Source: Clostridium putrefaciens (GTDB taxonomy: Bacteria > Bacillota > Clostridia > Clostridiales > Clostridiaceae). From it: DNA of 64,000 nt. Below, in pieces: positions 48,887 to 57,348 of the stretch. Every line of letters begins with the position of its first letter. Position 1 is the first letter of the stretch. The DNA lies in contig NZ_UFWZ01000001.1 of the NCBI RefSeq assembly GCF_900461105.1, forward strand, positions 3,043,109 to 3,107,108. The letters are read 5' to 3'. Under the pieces are notes generated by a model that ran no database searches, had not been told where the DNA came from, and saw nothing but the letters and a program-made list of their open reading frames with translations. Made by a program: the position numbers and the translations under genes.

Positions 48887-50041
48887 ATGAAAGTTTATCT
48901 TGATAATGCTGCTACTACCTACCCAAAACCACCATCTGTACATACTGAAATGCTTACTTACTTTACAAACCTTGGTGCAAGTCCTGGAAGGGGAAGTTAT
49001 TCTTCTGCCTTAGAAAGTAGTAGACTTATATATAAATGTCGAGAATCCTTATGTAGCCTTTTTAATTTTCCTAAACCTGAAAATGTAATCTTTACATACA
49101 ACGTTACAGCTTCATTAAATATGCTAATTAAAGGAGTTATAAAAAGAGGGTTTCATGTAATAACTACATCAATGGAACATAATTCTTGTTTAAGACCCTT
49201 ATTTCAACTAAAAGACAGCCTAGATATAGATTTAGATATCCTGCAATGTGATAGTAATGGTATCTTAAATATAGAAGAATTCGAGAATCTTATAAAACCA
49301 ACTACAAAGTTAGTGGTTATAAATCATGCTTCTAATATTATAGGATCTATACAACCTATTGAAGCTATAGGGAAAATATGTGCGAAAAATGATATCTTTT
49401 TTATTATAGATGCAGCACAAACTGCAGGTGTTATAGATATTGATTTTAAAAAGGTAGGATGCAGTGCATTAGCCTTTACAGGTCACAAAAGTTTACTCGG
49501 ACCTCCTGGTATAGGTGGATTCTTAATTTCTGATAAATTAAGTGAAGCTTGTGATCCTATTATAACTGGTGGAACCGGTAGTTTATCTTCAAGTATTTAT
49601 CAACCTTCATTTTTACCAGATAAATTTGAAAGTGGAACTATGAATACTCCAGGGGTAATGGGCCTTCTAGCTGGAATAGAGTATATAAACTCTGAAGGCA
49701 TGAACTCAATAAAAGAAAGAGAAGATGATCTTTGTGATTTATTCATAAATTCTATCTTAAACATGCCTAATGTTAAACTTTATGGTCTTAAAAGTTCTAA
49801 AAATAGAACCTCAGTGGTATCTTTAAACTTTCATGACATAGATTCTTCTGAAGTTTCCTATATATTAGATTCTGAATTTGGTATAATGACTAGAACAGGG
49901 CTACATTGTGCCCCTTTAGCACATAAAACCATAGGCACTTACCCTGAAGGAACCTTAAGATTTAGTATCGGACCTTTTAACGACAAAAAAGATATAAACT
50001 ATACAATTGACAGTTTATATAAAATATTAAGGAGTAATTAA
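48887..50041 (+). CDS. Cysteine desulfurase, EF2568 (TIGR01977) type
   Basis: This PLP enzyme of about 384 residues has the lysine in FTGHKSLLGPPGIGG and the cysteine in TGLHCAPLAH, and begins YLDNAATTYPKPP. It belongs to the desulfurase group linked with selenium-dependent enzymes rather than to SufS or IscS. The ATG at 48887 or the GTG at 48884 may start translation; both fit AGGAGG at 48872-48877. It is divergent from the DUF3343 gene, which may use its sulfur or selenium. Confidence 0.88.
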   Translation: MKVYLDNAATTYPKPPSVHTEMLTYFTNLGASPGRGSYSSALESSRLIYKCRESLCSLFNFPKPENVIFTYNVTASLNMLIKGVIKRGFHVITTSMEHNSCLRPLFQLKDSLDIDLDILQCDSNGILNIEEFENLIKPTTKLVVINHASNIIGSIQPIEAIGKICAKNDIFFIIDAAQTAGVIDIDFKKVGCSALAFTGHKSLLGPPGIGGFLISDKLSEACDPIITGGTGSLSSSIYQPSFLPDKFESGTMNTPGVMGLLAGIEYINSEGMNSIKEREDDLCDLFINSILNMPNVKLYGLKSSKNRTSVVSLNFHDIDSSEVSYILDSEFGIMTRTGLHCAPLAHKTIGTYPEGTLRFSIGPFNDKKDINYTIDSLYKILRSN

Positions 50042-50044
50042 TTT

Positions 50045-51100
50045 ATGTCACAAATCGTAAACAAAACCAATAAATTATTGTTATTTTTCATTGTATACAC
50101 TTTAACCTTTATACTTTTCTTTAAAACATTACCATACACACTCCCCTTTGTTCTAGCTTTAATCTTTGCTTATATACTTAGAAAGCCTACTCGGTATCTA
50201 GTGAATACGTTTAAGATTAAAGCAGCTTTAGCATCAATACTTACAACCTTAGTATTCTTTACTGTAATACTCTCTTTATTGTCACTTACCGTATCATCCA
50301 TAATAAGAGAGATGATAACATTAACTAAGGGTATTCAAACTTATATTGATTCTAATTACTATAATATACTAGATATATTTTCAAAACTTCAAAATAACTT
50401 TAACGACATAGACCCGTATATTTTAAATACAGCTAAAAATTACTTTTTAAACTCAATTTCAGGAATTCTTAATTCAACTGTAAATATCGGTACATCTATC
50501 GTAGGTTATTTGATTAATATATTAGCATATATACCCTACATATGTATGGTGATTGTTTTTACACTTTTAGCTACTTATTTTTTCACTAAAAAAATAGTTA
50601 CGCATAACGTTCCATTTGCTTCTACTATTAAGGAAAATAATAACTCTGATAAGTTTTTAGAGATATTCAATCATGGTAAGAAAATGTTAGTTAGTTATAT
50701 AGGCTCTTATGGAATCATTATACTAATAACATTTCTTATAACCTTAGTTGGATTCTTAATTTTAAAAGTTAATTATGCTTTAATACTAAGTATCCTATGT
50801 GCGTTATTCGATCTATTACCTGTTTTAGGTATGCCACTTATATATTTCCCACTTATAATATACAACTTAATTATAAAAAATTATTTCATAGCTATAGCTT
50901 TACTTATATTATACCTAATAGTGTTTATTACAAGGCAGATAGTTGAACCAAAGATAGTATCTTCATCTTTAGGCATAGACCCTGTAGCAGTTCTAGCCGC
51001 TACCTTTATAGGTTTAAAGGCAAATGGAGTTACTGGATTAATATTTTGTATGTTTTTAGTTGTATTTTATAATGTATTTAAACGTGTAGATATACTATAA
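50045..51100 (+). CDS. AI-2E-family permease, YtvI-like
   Basis: This 351-residue protein has about seven membrane helices and the family region LCALFDLLPVLGMPLIYFPL and RQIVEPKIVSSSLGIDP. In spore formers proteins of this subgroup are annotated as sporulation membrane protein YtvI; the cargo is not known. It lies four bases after the desulfurase gene and ends before a strong terminator. Confidence 0.8.
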   Translation: MSQIVNKTNKLLLFFIVYTLTFILFFKTLPYTLPFVLALIFAYILRKPTRYLVNTFKIKAALASILTTLVFFTVILSLLSLTVSSIIREMITLTKGIQTYIDSNYYNILDIFSKLQNNFNDIDPYILNTAKNYFLNSISGILNSTVNIGTSIVGYLINILAYIPYICMVIVFTLLATYFFTKKIVTHNVPFASTIKENNNSDKFLEIFNHGKKMLVSYIGSYGIIILITFLITLVGFLILKVNYALILSILCALFDLLPVLGMPLIYFPLIIYNLIIKNYFIAIALLILYLIVFITRQIVEPKIVSSSLGIDPVAVLAATFIGLKANGVTGLIFCMFLVVFYNVFKRVDIL

Positions 51101-51170
51101 AACATCATTTAACTTTATAACCATTAAATATTCTTATCTAAAATCAATATTGCCTTCTATAACATATAAT

Positions 51171-51206
51171 ACGCCTCCATTTAAAATAAATTTTAAATGG
51201 AGGCGT
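51171..51206. terminator. Bidirectional terminator between ytvI-like and DUF4446 genes
   Basis: ACGCCTCCATTTAAAA (51171-51186) pairs perfectly with TTTTAAATGGAGGCGT (51191-51206) across four bases, with T- and A-rich flanks on the two sides. It serves two converging transcripts. Confidence 0.92.
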
Positions 51207-51216
51207 TATTATATAT

Positions 51217-51717
51217 CTACTTTTCTTCAATAACTTGATTTAGAACCTTTAATTCTTCTTCAGATAAATCATACCTAGATATTCCTTTATCTATAGGCTT
51301 AGCATAAGTTGTACTTTCATTTCTTCCATAAATACCTGTAATTATAACACCGTCATTACTATAATTTAGTAATGCTATAGAAAAGCTTAAATCGCTTCCT
51401 ACATTTTCAAATGCCTTATATCTTATAACAGCTACCTTTTGTATACAATCTTTTAATCTTAATTCCATACTATCGTACATTGTCTTAACTTCTTCTGCTA
51501 TGGATCTACCTTCGTCCACCTTATCTAAATAAGCAGTTATTAGTTCTTCTATATTCTTATCTTTAGATCCCCTCATAAACCTTCTATATTTCTGTTCTAA
51601 TTCTCCTAATGATTTAAACAATATAATTATAAGTATCAAAAATATCAAATTCACAACTAGTAACCCTATTATTATATAAGGTTGCTGATTCCCCATTAAT
51701 TTTAGTATATCCTGCAA
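51217..51717 (-). CDS. DUF4446 family membrane-anchored protein
   Basis: This 166-residue protein has one N-terminal helix (about residues 14-36), a coiled stretch (SLGELEQKYRRFM) and a soluble part with the family segment VAVIRYKAFENVGSDLSFSI. The start is a TTG at 51717 behind AAGGAAGG. DUF4446 genes commonly follow parAB in clostridia; their role is unknown. Confidence 0.85.
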   Translation of the reverse strand: MQDILKLMGNQQPYIIIGLLVVNLIFLILIIILFKSLGELEQKYRRFMRGSKDKNIEELITAYLDKVDEGRSIAEEVKTMYDSMELRLKDCIQKVAVIRYKAFENVGSDLSFSIALLNYSNDGVIITGIYGRNESTTYAKPIDKGISRYDLSEEELKVLNQVIEEK

Positions 51718-51737
51718 CTATTAATCCTTCCTTTCTA

Positions 51738-51753
51738 TGTTTCACGTGAAACA
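51738..51753. other. parS site 1
   Basis: TGTTTCACGTGAAACA is a perfect 16-bp match to the consensus ParB/Spo0J binding site. It lies just upstream of the DUF4446 start and 56 bases beyond the parB stop. Confidence 0.96.
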
Positions 51754-51808
51754 TTTTAAGATTTATTAGTATTCATATTTTATAATAATTTAAACCTTTA
51801 CGATACGA

Positions 51809-52660
51809 TTATTTTAATTCTATCTTCATCATATCTAAGATTCTTTGAAGATCTTCCTCTGAATAATACTCTATTTCTATTTTACCCTTGTTATCCTTTT
51901 TAAAGTTAATATTAACCTTAGTATCAAAATAACTTTGCAGCTTTTCTTTTATTTCATTGTAATATGGATTGATAACTTTATTAACATTCACAGTAGTATT
52001 ATCTTTGTTTATGTCCTTTATTAACTTTTCAATATCTCTAACTGTAAGCTCTTCATCTATTATCTTTTGAGATAACTCATATTGTAAGTTTTTATTCGCT
52101 ATAGCAAGTAATGCCCTTCCATGGCCTTCAGTTATTACTCCATCCTTTAAATAATCTTGTACTCTATCATCTAAATTTAATAACCTAAGTGTATTTGAAA
52201 TTGCTACCCTAGACTTACCTATTTTTATACTAAGTTCTTCTTGTTTCAAATTAAATTCTTCAATAAGTCTACTGTATGCTATTGCTTCTTCTATAGGGTT
52301 TAAATCTTCTCTTTGTATATTTTCTATAAGAGATATCTCTAATATTTGTTTGTCGGTAATATCCATTATTATCACAGGCACTTCTTTTAATCCTGCTAAT
52401 TTAGCTGCCCTCCATCTTCTCTCACCGGCTATAATCATATACCCTGTAGCAACGCCCTTAACTAAAATTGGTTGTATAATGCCATGTTCTTTTATAGATT
52501 CCGCCAAAGAAGAAATCTTTTCTTCATCAAAAACCTTACGGGGTTGTTTACTATTTGGCTTAATTAAATTCATAGAAACAATACTTTTACCTTTATCTTC
52601 ACTTAATTCTTCAGGAATAAGTGCACTTAGGCCCTTTCCAAGGCCCGACCTTTTAGCCAA
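51809..52660 (-). CDS. parB: Chromosome partitioning protein ParB (Spo0J)
   Basis: This 283-residue ParB has the N-terminal CTPase motifs (EHGIIQPILV; MIIAGERRWRAAKLAG; IENIQREDLNPIEEA) and the central helix-turn-helix (KQEELSIKIGKSRVAISN). It spreads from parS sites and recruits SMC. Its start overlaps the parA end by eight bases. Three perfect parS sites lie within 4 kb. Confidence 0.96.
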   Translation of the reverse strand: MAKRSGLGKGLSALIPEELSEDKGKSIVSMNLIKPNSKQPRKVFDEEKISSLAESIKEHGIIQPILVKGVATGYMIIAGERRWRAAKLAGLKEVPVIIMDITDKQILEISLIENIQREDLNPIEEAIAYSRLIEEFNLKQEELSIKIGKSRVAISNTLRLLNLDDRVQDYLKDGVITEGHGRALLAIANKNLQYELSQKIIDEELTVRDIEKLIKDINKDNTTVNVNKVINPYYNEIKEKLQSYFDTKVNINFKKDNKGKIEIEYYSEEDLQRILDMMKIELK

Positions 52661-55433
52661 CGATATCTCCCCCTTGTCTTTTTATAAATTCTTTAGCTAA
52701 ATTATCATAAGAAGATGCACCCCTACACTTGTTATCATAAAGAGCTATTGGAAGACCATAGCTAGGTGCTTCTGCTAACCTTATATTCCTAGGTATTGTT
52801 GTATCATAAACCTTGTCTTTAAAGAACTTCTTCACTTCTTCAACAACTTCATTTGCGAGCTTCACCCTACTATCATACATGCTCATTAAAATACCTTCTA
52901 TTTCTATATTCTTATTTAATGACTTTTTAACTAATTGAATAGTATTTACAAGTTGGCCTACCCCTTCTAATGCATAAAACTCACATTGTATTGGTATAAA
53001 TACTGAATCACATGCTGTTAAGGCATTAATTGTCAGAAACCCTAAAGATGGTGGACAATCTATAAATATATAATCAAATTGGTGTTTAATAGACTCCAAC
53101 TTATCCCTTAAAATCACTTCCTTATCCTTTTTATTCATAAGCTCCACCTCAGCACCTGCAAGTTCCATAGTTGATGGTATTACATATAAATTCTTAATTA
53201 ACTCTGATTCTAACATTGATTCTTCTACAGATATATCTGATGATATAACATCATAAGTTGAATATTTAAGGTTCTTTTTATCAATACCAAGTCCGCTAGT
53301 AGTGTTTCCTTGAGGATCTATATCTATTGCCAGTACCTTATATCCCTCTAATGCGAGATATGAACATAAATTAATATTGGTTGTTGTTTTGTAGGATAGG
53401 AAAAAGACGCCTTACTATATTTCTATAATTGGTTTTCTAAGCCCCTCCACCGAACCGTACGTACACCTTTCAGCGTATACGGCTCTCTAATTACTCTAAG
53501 CAAATCTATATCTTTTGTACTTTTAGTCTTTTATTTAAATACGGTGTTTTATCTTCTTCATTATAACCTTCTTGATGAGAAACCTTATATCCTTTTATAT
53601 ACCTATCTTTAACTGCCCTTATGGATATGTTTTCTTTTAGAGCTATTGTACTTATCATACTATTTTTATGATAATATCTAAATCGTCTCATCTTGTAATT
53701 AACATCTTCAGCATACTTATAATATTCATACATATAATCTATTTCAAGAGTATATAAACTTATAATATCTTCACGTTTTAAATTTATCCTTTTCCCTATA
53801 TATGAAGGTCTATTTTCTTTTTTAAAATTATGAATTGAGGCATTCATAACCTTAGAACTAACTAAAATCTTCGTAAAGGATTCTTTGTTTCTGAATCTAA
53901 TATTATAATTAAAGAATTCTATATTGTTTGAGTCTTTTAATTCATATTCTTCAATATTTATATATTTAAATTCTTTTAGCCTGTAATTTAAATCCTGTAA
54001 AAACCCCTTCACATCGCCACCAGGTCTTATCATCAAAAGCGCTTCATCATAATAACATACAGTACTGACGTTTACCTTCTTTGAATTTATTAGTTCTTCA
54101 ACTATATCCCTTATCTTTAAAAAGTATAATTTATAAAAGCTAGCACTAAGATGGTTATCTTTATCCATATACATGTAATATAAATCATCACTTTTCACTA
54201 TTTCATAAAACCTCAAATAATTTGATTTAATAAATAAGTCTATAAGTACGTTAAATCTTCCATCATCTATTTTAAAATTAATAATACCTTTTAAGGTTTC
54301 CATTTGTTTCACGTGAAACATATTGTTTAAATTAATCTTTACCACTTTATAATAGTATATGTGTCTTATGCTTTTTAAATAACTAATTACTACTTCCTTT
54401 TTATCTAGAATCTTAAAGAATTCGTATTTATTTAAATTAGAAATATAGATATTATCTAAAACCTGTTTTAGTACCTTTTGAAGTATATAATCCTCTATTG
54501 CGCCTTCATCAATATACATATTCAATAAAGCATCTTCTTTAAATCTACTAATATCCGTAGACTTTAATAAATATATATATTTATTGTTAATAATGCACCT
54601 TAAATCTATTGGTTTATACCTTTCAGTCTTTAATTTAAAAATAATATCTTCTACTAATTTATTAATATCTACATCTTCCTTAATGATATACATTTTAAAT
54701 GCATTTCTTTTAATTATCTCATCAATAACACCATAATAAAAGTCTAAATTGAATAGTTGCCTATAGATTCTATTAACTTTAAATTCTATAGGTTTTTTAC
54801 TTAGTATAGACAAAATCATATCAGCTTTTTGCATTTCGCATACCTCCATAATTCTGCAATTAGTAATCTGCTTCCCTTCGCCCTGCAAGCGGCTTTCCCG
54901 CATCCGAATTTACGGCATTCCCTGTTAATTCAGGTTTCTCTGACTACTACGAAAGCTCCGTAGCCATATCAAATATTCAAGGAACTACATCCTATAGCCT
55001 ATAATGGCATTTTGACTTAGGCTATCTCCGTTTAGATTTATAAACAAAAGATATAACTTAGGCTCCTGTTCGCTTCTCTAAGCTATTATTTATAGCCCTG
55101 GAAAGGTTAGAGAGTATAAAAATCATAGGAAAAATTTTTATAAACCTTATCTAATAAAAATTTATTACCTGGCGATTCAGGCAAGAGAAACTAGGTTTAA
55201 AGCAGTTTAGCCTTGGCCTTATTATATCATTGGTTTTGCACCAACCTTCAATATCATTGAAATTAATGCTTTTCTGGCATGCTATTGTCCTCTTTGTAGT
55301 TTCCTATAAAAAGTAAGCCAGCTAACCAAATAAACATCTCTCTAGTTTAATATCCTCTAGGACGTTGTTTAAATACCCTTTACGGACGCACTCCTACTCC
55401 GCCTTTTTGATTAAAAATGCATATTGTCTTCAT
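52653..55433 (-). CDS. parA: Chromosome partitioning ATPase ParA (Soj), split by a group II intron
   Basis: Exon 1 is 55392-55433 and encodes MKTICIFNQKGGVG. Exon 2 is 52653-53390 and encodes KTTTNINLCSYLALEGY onward, including DIDPQGNTTSG and IFIDCPPSLGF. Joined, they give an unbroken 259-residue ParA of normal length with the deviant Walker A KGGVGKTTT restored. The 2,001-bp intron sits exactly between Gly14 and the catalytic Lys15. An unspliced product would stop early and lack the P-loop lysine. ATG 55433 is the only in-frame start (TAA lies two codons upstream), and no clear ribosome site precedes it. Confidence 0.92.
53452..53485 (-). ncRNA. Group II intron domain V (catalytic hairpin)
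   Basis: This 34-nt hairpin has outer strands GAGCCGTAT and GTACGGTTC, the invariant AGC catalytic triad at its second to fourth bases and a GAAA loop closed by a U-G pair. It is the most conserved part of group II introns and looks intact, so ribozyme chemistry is likely preserved. Confidence 0.93.
53506..54834 (-). CDS. Group II intron-encoded protein with degenerate RT and retained maturase domain
   Basis: This protein of 442 residues lines up with intron reverse transcriptases: an N-terminal YRQLFNLDFYYGVIDE, a palm-like middle and a maturase/X domain (YKYAEDVNYKMRRFRYYHKN, then STIALKENIS, about residues 370-410). The polymerase signature YADD is YYDE at 261-264, the motif A Asp is Asn (VKINLN, near 168) and the usual QGxxxSP segment is lost. 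No endonuclease domain is visible. It probably helps splicing but cannot reverse transcribe. The ATG at 54834 is chosen because GGAGGT lies just upstream. A parS site lies within it. Confidence 0.82.
   Translation of the reverse strand: MQKADMILSILSKKPIEFKVNRIYRQLFNLDFYYGVIDEIIKRNAFKMYIIKEDVDINKLVEDIIFKLKTERYKPIDLRCIINNKYIYLLKSTDISRFKEDALLNMYIDEGAIEDYILQKVLKQVLDNIYISNLNKYEFFKILDKKEVVISYLKSIRHIYYYKVVKINLNNMFHVKQMETLKGIINFKIDDGRFNVLIDLFIKSNYLRFYEIVKSDDLYYMYMDKDNHLSASFYKLYFLKIRDIVEELINSKKVNVSTVCYYDEALLMIRPGGDVKGFLQDLNYRLKEFKYINIEEYELKDSNNIEFFNYNIRFRNKESFTKILVSSKVMNASIHNFKKENRPSYIGKRINLKREDIISLYTLEIDYMYEYYKYAEDVNYKMRRFRYYHKNSMISTIALKENISIRAVKDRYIKGYKVSHQEGYNEEDKTPYLNKRLKVQKI
54305..54320. other. 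parS site 2, inside the intron maturase gene
   Basis: TGTTTCACGTGAAACA matches the parS consensus at all 16 positions. On the minus strand it forms part of the codons for MFHVKQ (about residues 172-177) of the maturase, so it is both protein-coding and a likely ParB loading site. Confidence 0.93.
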
Positions 55434-55557
55434 AATTTAGCTTTCATATACTAATTATCCGCTATTGCATTTAGTATACTTAAGCAACACCCCCTCTCTC
55501 TTATCCTCATTATATATTCTACTTGTACATAATTAAAGCTTAATTTAAATATTTATT

Positions 55558-55573
55558 TGTTTCACGTGAAACA
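55558..55573. other. parS site 3, between parA and noc
   Basis: A perfect TGTTTCACGTGAAACA lies 125 bases upstream of the parA ATG, in the gap to noc. Together with sites 1 and 2 it forms a cluster across 3.8 kb close to oriC. Confidence 0.96.
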
Positions 55574-55588
55574 TTTAGTTTTCCATAT

Positions 55589-55637
55589 AAAAAAACATCC
55601 TCATATTACACTTTTACGTATAATATATGAGAATGTA
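55589..55637 (-). terminator. Terminator of noc
   Basis: On the minus strand ACATTCTCATATATTA pairs with TAATATGAGGATGT (small bulge), followed by TTTTTTT. It lies 61 bases beyond the noc stop. Just beside it (55656-55680) the 11-mer ATTAAAGCTCT is repeated in tandem; I see no role for that. Confidence 0.75.
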
Positions 55638-55697
55638 TGCTTTTTATTTTGAATTATTAAAGCTCTATTAAAGCTCTATTATAGATATATTTATAGT

Positions 55698-56477
55698 TTA
55701 CTTTTTTGGTATCTTAATAGTAACTTCTATAAATTCATCAAAGTCTTTAGAATCATACTTGGCACTTATTCCATATTTATCAAAGACTTGTTTTATTGTA
55801 TTTATGTATACCTTAGAAGAAAATATACCCTTAATTCTTTTCTTACCACTTTTAGATACATTGTCACTAGATATCTTTATTAATTCTCTGTTTATCAATT
55901 CTTCTGTATCTTTTACATTTAAAGACCTTTTTATAACCATATTTAATATCTTTTGTTGTAGCTTTTCTGTAGGCAACTTTAATAAAGCTCTAGCATGTCG
56001 CTCCGTAAGCTTATTATCTAAAACTACTTTTCTTATATTTTGGGAAAGCTTTAAAAGCCTAAGCTTATTTGCAATTGTAGATTGCTTTTTCCCTATAACT
56101 GAAGCTAATTGTTCTTGAGTATATCCATGTTCCTTTATAAGATTAAAGTATGCCTCAGATTCTTCCATGTAATTCAAGTCTTCTCTTTGTAAGTTTTCTA
56201 ATAATGCTATAGCTGCAGAATCCCTTTCAGAAATATCAACTATTATAACAGGTACTTTAGAAAGTCCGAGCTTTTTAGCTGCTCTTAATCTTCTTTCCCC
56301 TGCTACTAGTTCATATCTTCCTTCTCCCATCCTTCTTACAGAGAGAGGTTGTATTATACCATAAGATTCAATAGACTCTGCCAATTCAGCAATAGCGTCT
56401 TCATCAAAATACTTTCTTGGTTGGTATAGGTTGGGCAATATAAGATTAGGTTCGATATACGTTATTTCATTGTGCAT
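55698..56477 (-). CDS. noc: Nucleoid occlusion protein Noc (ParB paralogue)
   Basis: This ParB-fold protein of about 259 residues has LRRSGEGRYELVAGERRLRA-like nucleotide-binding motifs (VAGERRLRAAKK; LENLQREDLNYMEE) and a central helix-turn-helix (QEQLASVIGKKQSTIANKLR). Its place between rsmG and parA identifies it as Noc, which binds its own sites and blocks division over DNA. ATG 56477 has GGGATGG eight bases upstream and is preferred to the ATG at 56489. Confidence 0.9.
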   Translation of the reverse strand: MHNEITYIEPNLILPNLYQPRKYFDEDAIAELAESIESYGIIQPLSVRRMGEGRYELVAGERRLRAAKKLGLSKVPVIIVDISERDSAAIALLENLQREDLNYMEESEAYFNLIKEHGYTQEQLASVIGKKQSTIANKLRLLKLSQNIRKVVLDNKLTERHARALLKLPTEKLQQKILNMVIKRSLNVKDTEELINRELIKISSDNVSKSGKKRIKGIFSSKVYINTIKQVFDKYGISAKYDSKDFDEFIEVTIKIPKK

Positions 56478-56603
56478 ATTTAATACCATCCCTTGCTTCT
56501 TCCACTTGTTAATACTTTCTATATTAACAATAGAAATCCTCTTTTATTCCATAAAAATCATATTACAAATTATATCATATTCTTACATATTTATAAATAA
56601 GCT

Positions 56604-57323
56604 TTATCCTAAGGGCTTCTTACTCATAATTCCTGAATTCCTTGGATAAATACTTGGTGTTAAATTTACCTTTTTTATAATTACTAAATTATGATTTAAA
56701 TCACTATTTTCGATATTTACAGGTATAATTTCTTGCACCCTTCCTCCTAATATAGCTATAGCTCTTTTAGCTATATTTAATTCCTCTTCCACACTTGGTC
56801 CTTTTAGTGCTACAAAGTAACCACCTAACTTAACATAAGGAAGGCACAATTCAGATAAAGTACACATATTAGCTACTGCCCTTGATGTTGCTATATCAAA
56901 CTTTTCCCTATACCTTTCAGATCTTGATAATTCTTCTCCTCGTCCATGTATTGTAGAAAAATTATTTAAAGATAATTGTTTTATTACCTCATCTAAAAAC
57001 TTAACCCTTTTGTTTAATGAATCTAGTAAAACAACATTACAATCCTCTTTCATAATACCAATAGGTATTCCAGGGAACCCAGCTCCAGTTCCCACATCAA
57101 TTATGCTTTTAGCTTCCTTAAATCCTTCAAACTTAAAGGCCTTTATACAATCAATGAAGTGTTTCTTTACTATATCATTATCTTCTATTATGGCTGTTAA
57201 GTTTATTTTCTTGTTCCATTCTATTAGAATGTCTTTATAATTCATAAACTTATTAAAATATTCTTCATTAAAATCTAAATTTACATCATCTGATGCAGTT
57301 TTCATTAAATCATAAAACTCCAT
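56604..57323 (-). CDS. rsmG: 16S rRNA (guanine527-N7)-methyltransferase RsmG
   Basis: This 239-residue methyltransferase has the SAM-binding motif [15 protein letters not shown], a [14 protein letters not shown] acidic strand and [12 protein letters not shown]. The ATG at 57323 ([10 protein letters not shown]) is chosen because GGAGGT lies just upstream; codons to 57383 overlap mnmG. It methylates G527 of 16S rRNA. Confidence 0.95.
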   Translation of the reverse strand: MEFYDLMKTASDDVNLDFNEEYFNKFMNYKDILIEWNKKINLTAIIEDNDIVKKHFIDCIKAFKFEGFKEAKSIIDVGTGAGFPGIPIGIMKEDCNVVLLDSLNKRVKFLDEVIKQLSLNNFSTIHGRGEELSRSERYREKFDIATSRAVANMCTLSELCLPYVKLGGYFVALKGPSVEEELNIAKRAIAILGGRVQEIIPVNIENSDLNHNLVIIKKVNLTPSIYPRNSGIMSKKPLG

Positions 57324-57348
57324 ATTTACCTCCAAATAACTCTTTATA

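Larger units (their letters stand above)
53391..55391 (-). mobile_element. Group II intron inserted in parA
   Basis: The intron starts GTGCGTCCG (5' consensus GUGYG) and ends CCTAC before the exon 2 AAA. Domain V is a 34-base hairpin at 53452-53485 reading GAGCCGTATACGCTGAAAGG then TGTACGTACGGTTC, with the AGC triad and a GAAA tetraloop. Domain VI follows to the 3' end. The 5' RNA domains fill 54835-55391. A candidate EBS1 (TCCTAT, 55125-55130) can pair with the last six exon 1 bases (GTAGGA) with one G-U pair. Domain IV carries the maturase gene. Exact boundaries rest on restoring ParA. Confidence 0.93.

Noticed and set aside
53506..54903. Hypothetical protein or homing endonuclease unrelated to an intron
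   Set aside because: Domain V, the GTGCG 5' end, exact restoration of ParA and the X-domain sequence show that it is the intron's maturase. No LAGLIDADG or HNH motif was seen.
55656..55680. Tandem ATTAAAGCTCT repeat near noc as a regulatory iteron
   Set aside because: Only two copies in AT-rich sequence next to a terminator; it is probably a slippage duplication.
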